Positions 31,328 through 39,889 of a stretch of DNA of 64,000 bases are shown here, piece by piece; the first letter of the stretch is position 1, and every line of letters starts with the position of its first letter. A model generated the notes under the pieces. That model did not search any database. It saw only the letters and a list, made by a program, of their open reading frames with translations, and was not told where the DNA came from. Where the stretch lies: positions 124,001 through 188,000 of the forward strand of contig NZ_JAGINM010000012.1 in the NCBI RefSeq assembly GCF_017876095.1, given 5' to 3'. The position numbers and the translations under genes are program-made. This stretch comes from Azospirillum agricola (lineage in GTDB: Bacteria > Pseudomonadota > Alphaproteobacteria > Azospirillales > Azospirillaceae).

Positions 31328-34042
31328 TCAGGCCGTGGCGTCGTGGCGGGCGCACCAGCGCCGCCACAACGCCCGGTAGACCCGCTCGAACTGCCGGGCC
31401 TTCAGCCGCCCGTCGAGGAAAGACGCGGCCTCCATCCGGCCGCGCAGCCCCGCGCGCAGGTCCGCCAGCCGCGCGGGGTCGGCGGCGAGGTCCGTCGCGA
31501 TGCGGACATAGCCGTCGGGATCGGCCGCGATCAGATCGGGCAGACCGATGGCCGACAGCAGCGAGGCCGACCAGCGGCTCATCATGTTGCCGCCCGGCAG
31601 CGTCACCACCGGCACCCCCATCCACAGCGCCTCGAAGCTCGTGGTGGCGCCGCAGAAGGGAAAGGGGTCCAGCGCGATGTCGACGCCGTTGTAGAGCGCC
31701 AGATGATGCTGGCGCTCCTGCACGGCGGCCGGCGTCAGCAGGCGGGCCGGATCGACGCCGGCGGCCTCCACGATCCGCCGCGCCCGGTCCGCCAGCGCCG
31801 GGGCCGCGTAGAGATTCTTGTATTTCAGGACCAGCCGGGATCCCGGCACCGCCGCCAGCACCCGTGCCCACAGGGCCAGCACCTCGTCGGATTGCTTGGC
31901 CGGGTTGTTGAAGCTGCCGAAGGTCACGCCACCACGCGCGAGGTGCGGCGGCGGCACGACCGGCGGGGCGTCGGCGATCGGCGCGTAGGCGAACAGCGTC
32001 GGCAGGCGGATGGGGCGCTCGGCGAAGCGTTCCGGGCCATGGCGCGGCGTCATCACCCGGTCGGTCAGGATGGCGTCGATCGCCGACAAGCCGCTGGTCG
32101 CCGCGTCGTAGAGGCTGATCTGGACCGGAGCGGGGCGATGGGCGGCCACCAGCGGCCGGTTGGCATCGAACCGGCCGGCGAGGATCACCAGCACGTCGAT
32201 GCGGTCTTCCCGAATCCGTTCGGCGACCGTCCGATCGTCCAGCCCGCCGATGGAACGCCAATCCTGGACATGGGCGCGGAAGCGGTCCGTCACCGCGTCG
32301 GGCCGGGCGACGTCGGCGTAGGCGGTGACATGGACGCGCTCGCGGTCGTGGTTGGCAAGGATCGGCTCCAGGTTGCGGGCGACCGGATGCTCGCGGAAGT
32401 CCGCCGACAGATAGCCGACGCGCAGCCGGCGCCCCGGGTCGGGATCGCAGGCCGGCGGCTTGGCCTGGGCATAGAGGGGAAGGGCGTGCAGAGCCTCGAA
32501 GCGGCGGTGCTCGGCGTAGCGCATCGCCTCGCTCCAGCCGGGATCGTAGAGGATCGAGGACAGCAGGTTGCGGTGCGACGCCACGCTGGCCGGCTGGATC
32601 GCCAGGGCGCGGCGGTAACCGGCCGTCGCCTCCGCGTAGCGGGCCGACGCGCGCACGAGGCTGGCGAGGCTGCACAGCGCGTCGACATGGGCCGGGTCGA
32701 GCGCCAGCGTGTGGCGGTACCCGTCGGCGGCCTCGGCGATGCGTCCGAGTTCCTGAAGGTCGAGCGCCCGGTTGAACACCGCGGCGCCGTCATCCGGGCG
32801 CAGGATGATCGCGCGGCGGTAGGCGGCGACGCCGTCGGACGCCCGCTCCAGCCTGCGCAGCGTGTGGCCGAGATTGTACCACGGCTCCGCCAGATGCGGC
32901 CGCAGGGCCACCACCATCCGCAGCGGGCTCAGCGCCTCCGCCAGACGGCCGGCGGCGATCCGCAGCAGGGCGAGGTTGACCCAGGGACGATGGTCGGTCG
33001 GAAGCAGCCGCGCGGTGCGGCGGTAGGCGGTCTCGGCAAGGCCGGTGCCGGGGCCGATGCCGGGGCCGGCCTCGGCCTGCGCGGCGGCGACGGCCAGCGC
33101 GAATTGCGCCTCCGCGTCGTCCGGCTCGGCGACCGACCAGCGCCGGAAGGCGGACACCGCGCCCGCCGCATCGCCGGCCGCCAGCCGGCAGGTGCCGAGT
33201 GCGTTCCACAGCACGGGCTCCCCGCCGCCATAGCGGAGCGCCTCGGCAAAGGCCTCGGCCGCATCGCGCGGACGGCCCTGCCTGTGCAGTTCCTGCGCCA
33301 GCCCGCGCCAAGCCCCGGTCTGTGCCGGATCGATCCGCAGCGCGTGGCGGTAATGACGCGCCGCCGCGTCGGTGTCGGCGGCCTCCTGGGCGTGGTTGGC
33401 AAGGTTGACATGCGCTCCGGCCAGCGCCGGATCGCCCAGCACCGCCAGCCGCAGCGAGACGGCGCTCTCCCGGCTCCGGCCGAGCGCCGACTGCGCCAGC
33501 GACCGGTGGTACCAGGCGGCGCCGAAGCCCGGATCGGCGCGGCCGGCCTGGGCGAAGCTGTCGATGGCCTCCTCGACGCGCCCCAGCGCGCGGAGCGCCA
33601 GCCCCCGGTTGTTGGCGGCCGGCGCGTGCCGCGGATCGGCCTCCAACGCCCGCCCGTAGGCTTCGGCCGCGGCGTCGCGCCGCCCCAGCCGGTCGAGCAC
33701 GACCCCCAGGTTGAACAGCGTGTCGGCGTGGCCGGGAGCGAGCTCCGCCGCCGCCGCGTAGGCGCCCGCCGCATCCTCGGTCCGCCCCAGCCGGTCGAGC
33801 GCCATGGCGTGGTGGCGGTGATACTCGGCGATCCCCGCATTGTGGCGGATCGCCTGGCCGATGAGATCGGCGGCGGCCTCGAAGGCGCCGCACTGGGCCG
33901 CCAGCACGCCGAGCCGGTGCAGGGCGGCGGGGTTCCCGGGATCGGCCTCCAGGATGCGCCGGTAGAGCGTCTCGGCCTCGGCGAGGCGGCCCGCCTGATG
34001 ATGGTCGGTGGCGATGGCGAGCGCTTCGGCGATGGTAGCCAT
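31328..34042 (-). CDS. Large TPR protein with O-GlcNAc-transferase-like domain
   Basis: A 904-residue protein with about a dozen TPR units (residues ~1-520), opening MATIAEALAIATDHHQAGRL, almost the same as the protein at 18943-21228. The catalytic-like part has RVGYLSADFREHPVARNLEPIL, IDVLVILAGRFDANRPLV, PVQISLYDAATSG, TFGSFNNPAKQSDEVLALWARVL, VPGSRLVLKYKN, DIALDPFPFCGATTSFEALWMGVPVVTLPG. This is the SPINDLY/GT41 arrangement; the usual GH(T/R) step is AGRF here. It interrupts the run cobS-cobC ... cobT, on the opposite strand, which suggests insertion into an older cob cluster. Confidence 0.87.
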   Translation of the reverse strand: MATIAEALAIATDHHQAGRLAEAETLYRRILEADPGNPAALHRLGVLAAQCGAFEAAADLIGQAIRHNAGIAEYHRHHAMALDRLGRTEDAAGAYAAAAELAPGHADTLFNLGVVLDRLGRRDAAAEAYGRALEADPRHAPAANNRGLALRALGRVEEAIDSFAQAGRADPGFGAAWYHRSLAQSALGRSRESAVSLRLAVLGDPALAGAHVNLANHAQEAADTDAAARHYRHALRIDPAQTGAWRGLAQELHRQGRPRDAAEAFAEALRYGGGEPVLWNALGTCRLAAGDAAGAVSAFRRWSVAEPDDAEAQFALAVAAAQAEAGPGIGPGTGLAETAYRRTARLLPTDHRPWVNLALLRIAAGRLAEALSPLRMVVALRPHLAEPWYNLGHTLRRLERASDGVAAYRRAIILRPDDGAAVFNRALDLQELGRIAEAADGYRHTLALDPAHVDALCSLASLVRASARYAEATAGYRRALAIQPASVASHRNLLSSILYDPGWSEAMRYAEHRRFEALHALPLYAQAKPPACDPDPGRRLRVGYLSADFREHPVARNLEPILANHDRERVHVTAYADVARPDAVTDRFRAHVQDWRSIGGLDDRTVAERIREDRIDVLVILAGRFDANRPLVAAHRPAPVQISLYDAATSGLSAIDAILTDRVMTPRHGPERFAERPIRLPTLFAYAPIADAPPVVPPPHLARGGVTFGSFNNPAKQSDEVLALWARVLAAVPGSRLVLKYKNLYAAPALADRARRIVEAAGVDPARLLTPAAVQERQHHLALYNGVDIALDPFPFCGATTSFEALWMGVPVVTLPGGNMMSRWSASLLSAIGLPDLIAADPDGYVRIATDLAADPARLADLRAGLRGRMEAASFLDGRLKARQFERVYRALWRRWCARHDATA

Positions 34043-34243
34043 GGAGGGGCTTCCTTGCGGTCCGGCCGGTCCGGGCTGCCGGCGTCACGAGATACACGCA
34101 GACTCGCGGGGATTGCACGGATTTTGTGCCCCGGCGTCCCCGCGCGCCGTGCCGGAATCCGCCACAGGCGCTTTGACTCGGGCTCCGGATGGGTGCAAGG
34201 TCGCGCCGCTTTTTCCCAGCGCTGACCGTCAGGACGTCACCCC

Positions 34244-35272
34244 ATGAGCAACCAGCAGCCCGCCGTCACCTTCGAGGAAATCCGTGCGCTCCTGCGCAAT
34301 CTGCCGGGTCCGGATCTGGACGCCGGCACGGCGGCCTTGCAGCGCGAACGGCAGCTCACCAAGCCGGCCGGCGCCCTCGGGCGGCTGGAGGAGCTGGCGC
34401 AATGGGTCGCCACCTGGCAGGGCCAGCACCCGCCCGACATCCGTCGCCCGCGCGTCGCCGTCTTCGCCGGCAACCACGGGGTCGCCGCGCGCGGCGTGTC
34501 GGCCTATCCGGCGGCGGTGACGGCGCAGATGGTCGCCAACTTCCAGAATGGCGGCGCCGCCGTGAACCAGCTCTGCGAGACGGCCGACGCCGATCTGCGC
34601 GTCTACGAGCTGGATCTCGACAACCCGACCGCCGACTTCACCCAGGGTCCGGCCATGGGCGAGGAGGAGTGCTGCCGCACCATGGCCTACGGCATGATGG
34701 CGGTGGAGATGGGCGTCCAGCTTCTGGCGCTGGGCGAGATGGGCATCGGCAACTCGACCTCGGCGGCGGCGCTCTGCCTCGCGCTGTTCGGCGGCGAGGC
34801 GGCCGACTGGACCGGGCGCGGCACCGGCGTGGACGACGAGGGGCTGGCCCGCAAGGTCGCCGCGGTCGAGGCCGGCCTGGCGGCCAACCCGCAGGCCAAG
34901 GAGGATCCCCTGGAGGCCCTGCGCCGCCTCGGCGGCTACGAACTGGCGGCGATCGCCGGCGCCATCCTGGCGGCGCGCGTGGCGCGGGTTCCGGTTCTGC
35001 TCGACGGCTTCGCCTGCACGGCGGCGGCGGCGGTCCTGTTCAAGGCCGACCGGCGCGCGCTCGACCATTGCGTCGTCGCCCACCGCTCGGTCGAGCCGGG
35101 CCACGGCCGTCTGCTGGAGGCGCTGGGCAAGGAGGCGCTTCTCGACCTCGGCATGCGCCTGGGCGAGGGGTCGGGGGCCGCTCTGGCGATCAACATCGTG
35201 AAGTCGGCCGTCGCCTGCCACGCCGGCATGGCGACCTTCGCCGACGCCGGGGTCAGCAACCGGGAGGGGTGA
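34244..35272 (+). CDS. cobT: Nicotinate-nucleotide--dimethylbenzimidazole phosphoribosyltransferase
   Basis: A 342-residue enzyme that makes alpha-ribazole 5'-phosphate for the lower ligand of cobalamin. Landmarks are LTKPAGALGRLEELA, VFAGNHGVAARGVSAYP, MGIGNSTSAAAL, LDGFACTAAAAV, AHRSVEPGHGRLLEALG and the C-terminal LGEGSGAALA with the catalytic Glu. It is divergent from the TPR gene across a ~200-base region in which I see no clear operator. Confidence 0.95.
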   Translation: MSNQQPAVTFEEIRALLRNLPGPDLDAGTAALQRERQLTKPAGALGRLEELAQWVATWQGQHPPDIRRPRVAVFAGNHGVAARGVSAYPAAVTAQMVANFQNGGAAVNQLCETADADLRVYELDLDNPTADFTQGPAMGEEECCRTMAYGMMAVEMGVQLLALGEMGIGNSTSAAALCLALFGGEAADWTGRGTGVDDEGLARKVAAVEAGLAANPQAKEDPLEALRRLGGYELAAIAGAILAARVARVPVLLDGFACTAAAAVLFKADRRALDHCVVAHRSVEPGHGRLLEALGKEALLDLGMRLGEGSGAALAINIVKSAVACHAGMATFADAGVSNREG

Positions 35273-35416
35273 AACGGCGCGGCAACCGCGCGAAACACCA
35301 CCAAACGCCGCTGTATCTTTGCCGGCCCATGGGCCATGATCGGCGGCGCGGGGCCGGCGCGCGACCCGAACGGGCGCGCGCCCTTCGCCGTTCCCGCTTC
35401 CGGAGCCGTGTCGCCG

Positions 35417-36262
35417 ATGCCAGTCGCCACCTTCGCCCTCACCGCCACCGGACGGATCGCCGGACGGACCGATGTCGGCCGCGCCCGCGCGCGCAACGAA
35501 GACAGCCTGCACGTCGATCCGGCGGGGCGCTTCGCCATCGTGTGCGACGGGATGGGGGGCCACGCCGGCGGCGACATCGCCAGCCGCAAGGCGGTCGAGG
35601 TCATCGCCGGTCTGCTGGAGGACGCCGCCTCCGCCCCGCCATGCGATTTCGGCGGGGTGGAGGGTGACGGGCCGGACGGCGGCGACACGGTCAGGACGCT
35701 GCCGGAACCGGATCGGGAAGAGGCCGCGATCCGCGGCGCTCTGGCCCTCGCGCGATCGGCGGTGCGGCGGGCCAACGCCCGCATCCATGCGCTCAACCGG
35801 CAGCGCGGCTTCGCCGACGGGCGCGGCATGGGGACGACGGTCGTCGGCTGGTGGCTGGTGCCGGACAGCAACCGGATCGTCGCCTTCCACGCCGGGGACA
35901 GCCGGCTCTACCGGCTGCGCGGCGGCGAGTTCCGCGCCCTGACCCGCGACCACAGCCTCTACCAGCTCTGGCTCGACAATGGCGGAAACGGCACGGCTCC
36001 CCACCGCAACATCATCCTGCGCGCGCTGGGCACCGGGGAGGAGGTCGAACCGGAGGCGGCGGCGCACGCCCTGCTTCCCGACGATGTCCTGCTGCTCTGT
36101 TCCGACGGCCTGAACGGGATGCTGCCGGACACCCTGATCGCCCGCATCCTGCGGCAGGAGCCCGATCCCGAGCGGGCCTGCGCCGCGCTGGTCGACGCCG
36201 CCAACACGGCCGGCGGGCAGGACAACATCACCGTCGCCGTCGCCCGCTTTTCCGCGACCTGA
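35417..36262 (+). CDS. PP2C-family Ser/Thr protein phosphatase
   Basis: A 281-residue metal-dependent phosphatase with an apparently complete site: RARNEDSLHVD, IVCDGMGGHAGGDIAS, GMGTTVVGWW, AFHAGDSRLYRLRGGEF, LLCSDGLNGML and GGQDNITVAVARF. The ATG at 35417 is taken; an in-frame ATG at 35336 would add 27 residues of low-complexity sequence. It is convergent with the kinase-like gene at 36289-37992, a pairing usual for PppA/PpkA-type phosphorylation switches. Confidence 0.9.
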   Translation: MPVATFALTATGRIAGRTDVGRARARNEDSLHVDPAGRFAIVCDGMGGHAGGDIASRKAVEVIAGLLEDAASAPPCDFGGVEGDGPDGGDTVRTLPEPDREEAAIRGALALARSAVRRANARIHALNRQRGFADGRGMGTTVVGWWLVPDSNRIVAFHAGDSRLYRLRGGEFRALTRDHSLYQLWLDNGGNGTAPHRNIILRALGTGEEVEPEAAAHALLPDDVLLLCSDGLNGMLPDTLIARILRQEPDPERACAALVDAANTAGGQDNITVAVARFSAT

Positions 36263-36288
36263 GGCAACGGCCGGCTCATGGCTCCCGC

Positions 36289-37992
36289 TCAGGGCGCCGT
36301 GGCGATGAAGCGCAGCACCGCGAGCGGCGCCGCGTCGGGACCGGCGGCGGCCAGCGCCCGCTTCAGATCGGCCAGATAGACCACCGCTGGTTCCACCTCC
36401 GGACGGGGAGTCGTGAACAGCGGCGACGGGGTGGCGAGCGCCACCACCAGCTCCTGCCCGTACGGGGCGCCGATGCTCCAGAAACGGCCCCCGGCCCCAC
36501 GCTCGCCCAGCCGGCGCCCCGCTCCGGCGTCGAGTTGGCCGTCGGGTTCGAGAGGGTTGGGCAGCAGATGCACGACGTTGCCGTCGGAGGTGAAATAATC
36601 GACCTGCAACCGCGACGCGGCAGCCGGTCCGCCGATGTCGAGGGTCAGCGGGTCGCCGCCATGCAGCGTGCCGCCGCCGGCAATGCCCATGCTCAGCGGC
36701 GCCTCCAGGGCGACGTTGGCGGCGACCGCCGGGGCCAGAAGCGTCAGGGGACCGCACAGGCCGGGGCGGGCCACGGCGACATCGAGACCATGACCCCAGC
36801 CGGAAGCGGCGCGGGCCAGCGCCTCGGTGATCGCCGGAAGGGCCGCCTCGCCCGCGACGGTGCCGGATATCAGCAGGCGTCCCTGCACCTCCTCGACCGT
36901 CAGCAGGGCGCAGGGCAGAGGCTCCAGCGCCGCCCGCACCGCCTCCACCGGCGGCCGGGCCGGTTCGCGAGGCGTGGGAGACGGGGTGTCGGGTGGCGGA
37001 GGGAAGGAGGATGGTTCGGGATCGGCCACCGGCTCCGGTGCCGGCGCTTCTTCGGGTGGCTCCTCGGGAAGAGGGGGAGGGTCGGGTCGTGGCGCGGACG
37101 GCTCCGGCACCGCCTCGGGCTCCGGCGGGGAGGTGGCGGCGGGGGGCGTCTCGGCAGGGCGCGCCTCGGCCGAGGGGGAGGGCACCCCGACCGGCGAAGG
37201 CAGGGTGGCGTCAGGCAGCGGTACCAAAAACCGCTGCTGCCACGCGAAGGCGCCCGCCACGCCGAGCCCGACCAGCACGGCGGCCGTGAACGTGAGGCCA
37301 TGGCGAGGACGCGGTGCGTCGGGCGGCGAAGCCAGCGCGCGCACCGCCTCGCGGAAGGAGGCCGCGTCGGTGAAACCGGAGCCGTCCCCGTGGATGCGGG
37401 CGAGCAGCGCCGCCACGCCGGGCCGGCCGTCGTGTCCGGACAGCAGGATCTTCGCCAGGAGGCCGGCGCTCCGCAGATCGTCGCTCTCGGTGGCGTCGGG
37501 GCTGTGCAACGCCGCGAGGCCGAAACCGGCGACCACCAGTCCCCCGCCGGTGCCCAGCCGGATCGCGGCGGCGTGGAGCGCGCCATGCACCACGCCGCCA
37601 TGGTGCGCCCGCGCCAGCGCGTCGAGCAGGGCGCTCAGGATGGCGAGCGCTTCGCTCCAGGGCAGGGGGCCGGGGCCGGACAGCCGCTCGTCGAGACGCG
37701 GCCCCTCCTCCGGCGGCAAAGCGACATAGGCGGTGCCGTCGATCTCGCCGGACGCCTGGATGGCGGCGATGTGCGGATGGATCAGACGGGTCGCCGCCCG
37801 CGCGTCGCGGCGGAAACGCTCCAGCGCGGTGTCGCGGCCGGCGAAGCGCGACAGCGGCACGCATCTCAGCGTCACGACCCGTCCGTTGTCCGGATCGACC
37901 GCCCGATAGAGCGCGTCCCCGTCCTCCCGTCGAATCCCGTCGAGCCGTTCGTACTTTCCGAGCCTGCGCCCCGCCATCCCCTCGACCGCCAT
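36289..37992 (-). CDS. Membrane pseudokinase with DUF4384-like C-terminal domain
   Basis: A 567-residue protein. Residues ~10-225 follow the Ser/Thr kinase fold, but the key residues are gone: the ATP-binding Lys position reads VTLRCV (Arg43), the HRD loop reads VHGALH (137-138) and the DFG reads AGFG (Gly156). A transmembrane helix spans ~232-251 and a Pro/Glu-rich linker ~260-365. The C-terminus has VDYFTSDGNVVHLLPNP, as in DUF4384 domains of PpkA-like kinases. It probably acts as a binding scaffold. The start at 37992 precedes the kinase fold directly; the frame extends further upstream without recognisable sequence. Confidence 0.8.
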   Translation of the reverse strand: MAVEGMAGRRLGKYERLDGIRREDGDALYRAVDPDNGRVVTLRCVPLSRFAGRDTALERFRRDARAATRLIHPHIAAIQASGEIDGTAYVALPPEEGPRLDERLSGPGPLPWSEALAILSALLDALARAHHGGVVHGALHAAAIRLGTGGGLVVAGFGLAALHSPDATESDDLRSAGLLAKILLSGHDGRPGVAALLARIHGDGSGFTDAASFREAVRALASPPDAPRPRHGLTFTAAVLVGLGVAGAFAWQQRFLVPLPDATLPSPVGVPSPSAEARPAETPPAATSPPEPEAVPEPSAPRPDPPPLPEEPPEEAPAPEPVADPEPSSFPPPPDTPSPTPREPARPPVEAVRAALEPLPCALLTVEEVQGRLLISGTVAGEAALPAITEALARAASGWGHGLDVAVARPGLCGPLTLLAPAVAANVALEAPLSMGIAGGGTLHGGDPLTLDIGGPAAASRLQVDYFTSDGNVVHLLPNPLEPDGQLDAGAGRRLGERGAGGRFWSIGAPYGQELVVALATPSPLFTTPRPEVEPAVVYLADLKRALAAAGPDAAPLAVLRFIATAP

Positions 37993-38185
37993 TCCCGACC
38001 TTCGCACCAGCCATCGCGCCTTGCGTCCCGGCCCGGTATAGCGGCTGGGCGCCGCGCGGGCCACGGCTTCCCGCGTGACGAGTCGGGGACATGGCGGGCG
38101 GCTGTGACGAATGCGCCCTGGTAACGGATCCTTAGCCCTATGGCTGGAGGCTGTACCGCACCCCACGGGCGCGGAGTGTTCGGTC

Positions 38186-39835
38186 TTGACGCAGCAATCA
38201 TCCTCTTGGCGGCCGGCTTCCTGGCTGCGCGGTGCCGCCCTCTACCAGATCTACCCCTTGAGCTTTCGCGACCGCAACGGCGACGGCTGGGGCGACCTCG
38301 ACGGCGTTCTGGACGGGCTTGAGCATGTCGCGTCGCTCGGCGTCGACGGTGTGTGGATCAGCCCCTTCTACCCGTCGCCCTGGAAGGATTTCGGCTACGA
38401 CGTCGCCGACCACCGCGCGGTCGATCCGCGCATGGGCACGCTCGCCGGCTTCGACCGGGTGGTGGAACGGGCGCACGGGCTCGGCCTGAAGCTGCTGGTC
38501 GATCTGGTCTGCGGCCACACCTCCGACGCGCATCCCTGGTTCGTCGACAGCCGGCGCTCGCGCACCGGCGAACGCGCCGACTGGTATGTCTGGGCCGACG
38601 CCCGGCCGGACGGCACCCCGCCCAACAACTGGCTCTCGGTCTTCGGCGGGGCCGCCTGGAGCTGGGAACCGCGGCGGCGGCAATATTACCTGCATCATTT
38701 CCTGTCGAGCCAGCCAGCCCTCAACCTTCATTGCGAGGCGGCGATGCAGGCGGTGTGCGACACCGCCGCCTTCTGGCTGGAACGCGGCGTCGACGGCTTC
38801 CGCATCGACGCGGTGGATTTCTTCGCCCATGATCCGGAACTGCGCTCCAACCCACCGGCCCTGTGGGGGGAGGCAGAGCCACCCCTGAAGCCCTTTGCCC
38901 TGCAACGCCATGTCCACGACATGATGCACCCGTCGGTGACGGAGATGCTCGCCAAGCTGCGCGCCGTGGCGGACCGCTACCCCGGCCGCGTGCTGCTGGG
39001 CGAGCTGTCGAGCCAGCCCGGCGCCGGTCAGCGCATGGCGGCCTACTGCACCGGGCGCGGGCTCGACGCCGCCTACACCCTGTCGCTCGCCAAGCAGCCC
39101 TTCACCGCCAAGGGCTTCGCCCAGGCGTTGACCGGCACCCCGCGTCCCGAGGCGATCTGCTGGAGCCTGTCGAACCACGACGTCGAGCGCGCCGCCAGCC
39201 GATGGCTGCCGCCGGGCGCCGACGCGGGCGACTTCAACGCGCTGCTCGCCGTGCTGACGGCCGCGCTGCCCGGCACCATCTGCCTCTACCAGGGGGAGGA
39301 ACTGGCGCTGCCCAACGCGGTGCTGAAGCAGCATGAGCTGCGCGATCCCTTCGGCATCACCTATTGGCCCGATTTCGCCGGGCGCGACGGCAGCCGCACC
39401 CCGATTCCCTGGAGGGCCGCCGAACCCAACGCCGGCTTCGGCGCCGGAGAGCCCTGGCTGCCGCTGGCGGCGTCGCACGCCCCGCTGGCGATCGACCGGC
39501 AGGAGCGGGAGGCCGGCAGCCCTCTGTCGGTGTGGCGCGCGGCGCTGCGCCTGCGCCGGACCCAGCCGGCCCTGTCGGCGGGCTCGGTCGGTGCGGTCGA
39601 GGAACGCGGCGGGGTGCTCGCCTTCGAGCGGGCGGTCGATGGCCAGCGGCTGCTGGCGGTGTTCAACCTGACCGGCCAGCCGGCCGAGCATCCGCTGAAG
39701 GGCAAGGGAGAACTGACCCCGCTGGCCTTGCCGCGCGCGCCGGGCGCAGCCGGGCCGGAGCGGTCGGCCGACGGGCGGACGCTGGTTCTGCCGCCCCTTG
39801 CCGCCTTCCTGGCGGCGCAGGGCTCCGCGACCTGA
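38186..39835 (+). CDS. GH13 alpha-glucosidase
   Basis: A ~549-residue glycoside hydrolase of family 13 (oligo-1,6-glucosidase/alpha-glucosidase type). It begins LRGAALYQIYPLSFRDRNGDG and has DLVCGHTSDAHPWF, the nucleophile in GFRIDAVDF, the acid in VLLGELSS and the transition-state Asp in SNHDVERA. GGAG at 38173-38176 fits a TTG start at 38186, which also gives the family's usual short N-terminus; an ATG at 38111 is an alternative. It hydrolyses alpha-glucosides. No transporter lies beside it. Confidence 0.88.
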   Translation: MTQQSSSWRPASWLRGAALYQIYPLSFRDRNGDGWGDLDGVLDGLEHVASLGVDGVWISPFYPSPWKDFGYDVADHRAVDPRMGTLAGFDRVVERAHGLGLKLLVDLVCGHTSDAHPWFVDSRRSRTGERADWYVWADARPDGTPPNNWLSVFGGAAWSWEPRRRQYYLHHFLSSQPALNLHCEAAMQAVCDTAAFWLERGVDGFRIDAVDFFAHDPELRSNPPALWGEAEPPLKPFALQRHVHDMMHPSVTEMLAKLRAVADRYPGRVLLGELSSQPGAGQRMAAYCTGRGLDAAYTLSLAKQPFTAKGFAQALTGTPRPEAICWSLSNHDVERAASRWLPPGADAGDFNALLAVLTAALPGTICLYQGEELALPNAVLKQHELRDPFGITYWPDFAGRDGSRTPIPWRAAEPNAGFGAGEPWLPLAASHAPLAIDRQEREAGSPLSVWRAALRLRRTQPALSAGSVGAVEERGGVLAFERAVDGQRLLAVFNLTGQPAEHPLKGKGELTPLALPRAPGAAGPERSADGRTLVLPPLAAFLAAQGSAT

Positions 39836-39889
39836 CGGTGACGGCGATGCGCGGCGGCGGCGCCTCGCCGCTCCCGCGCGTCCGCCGGT

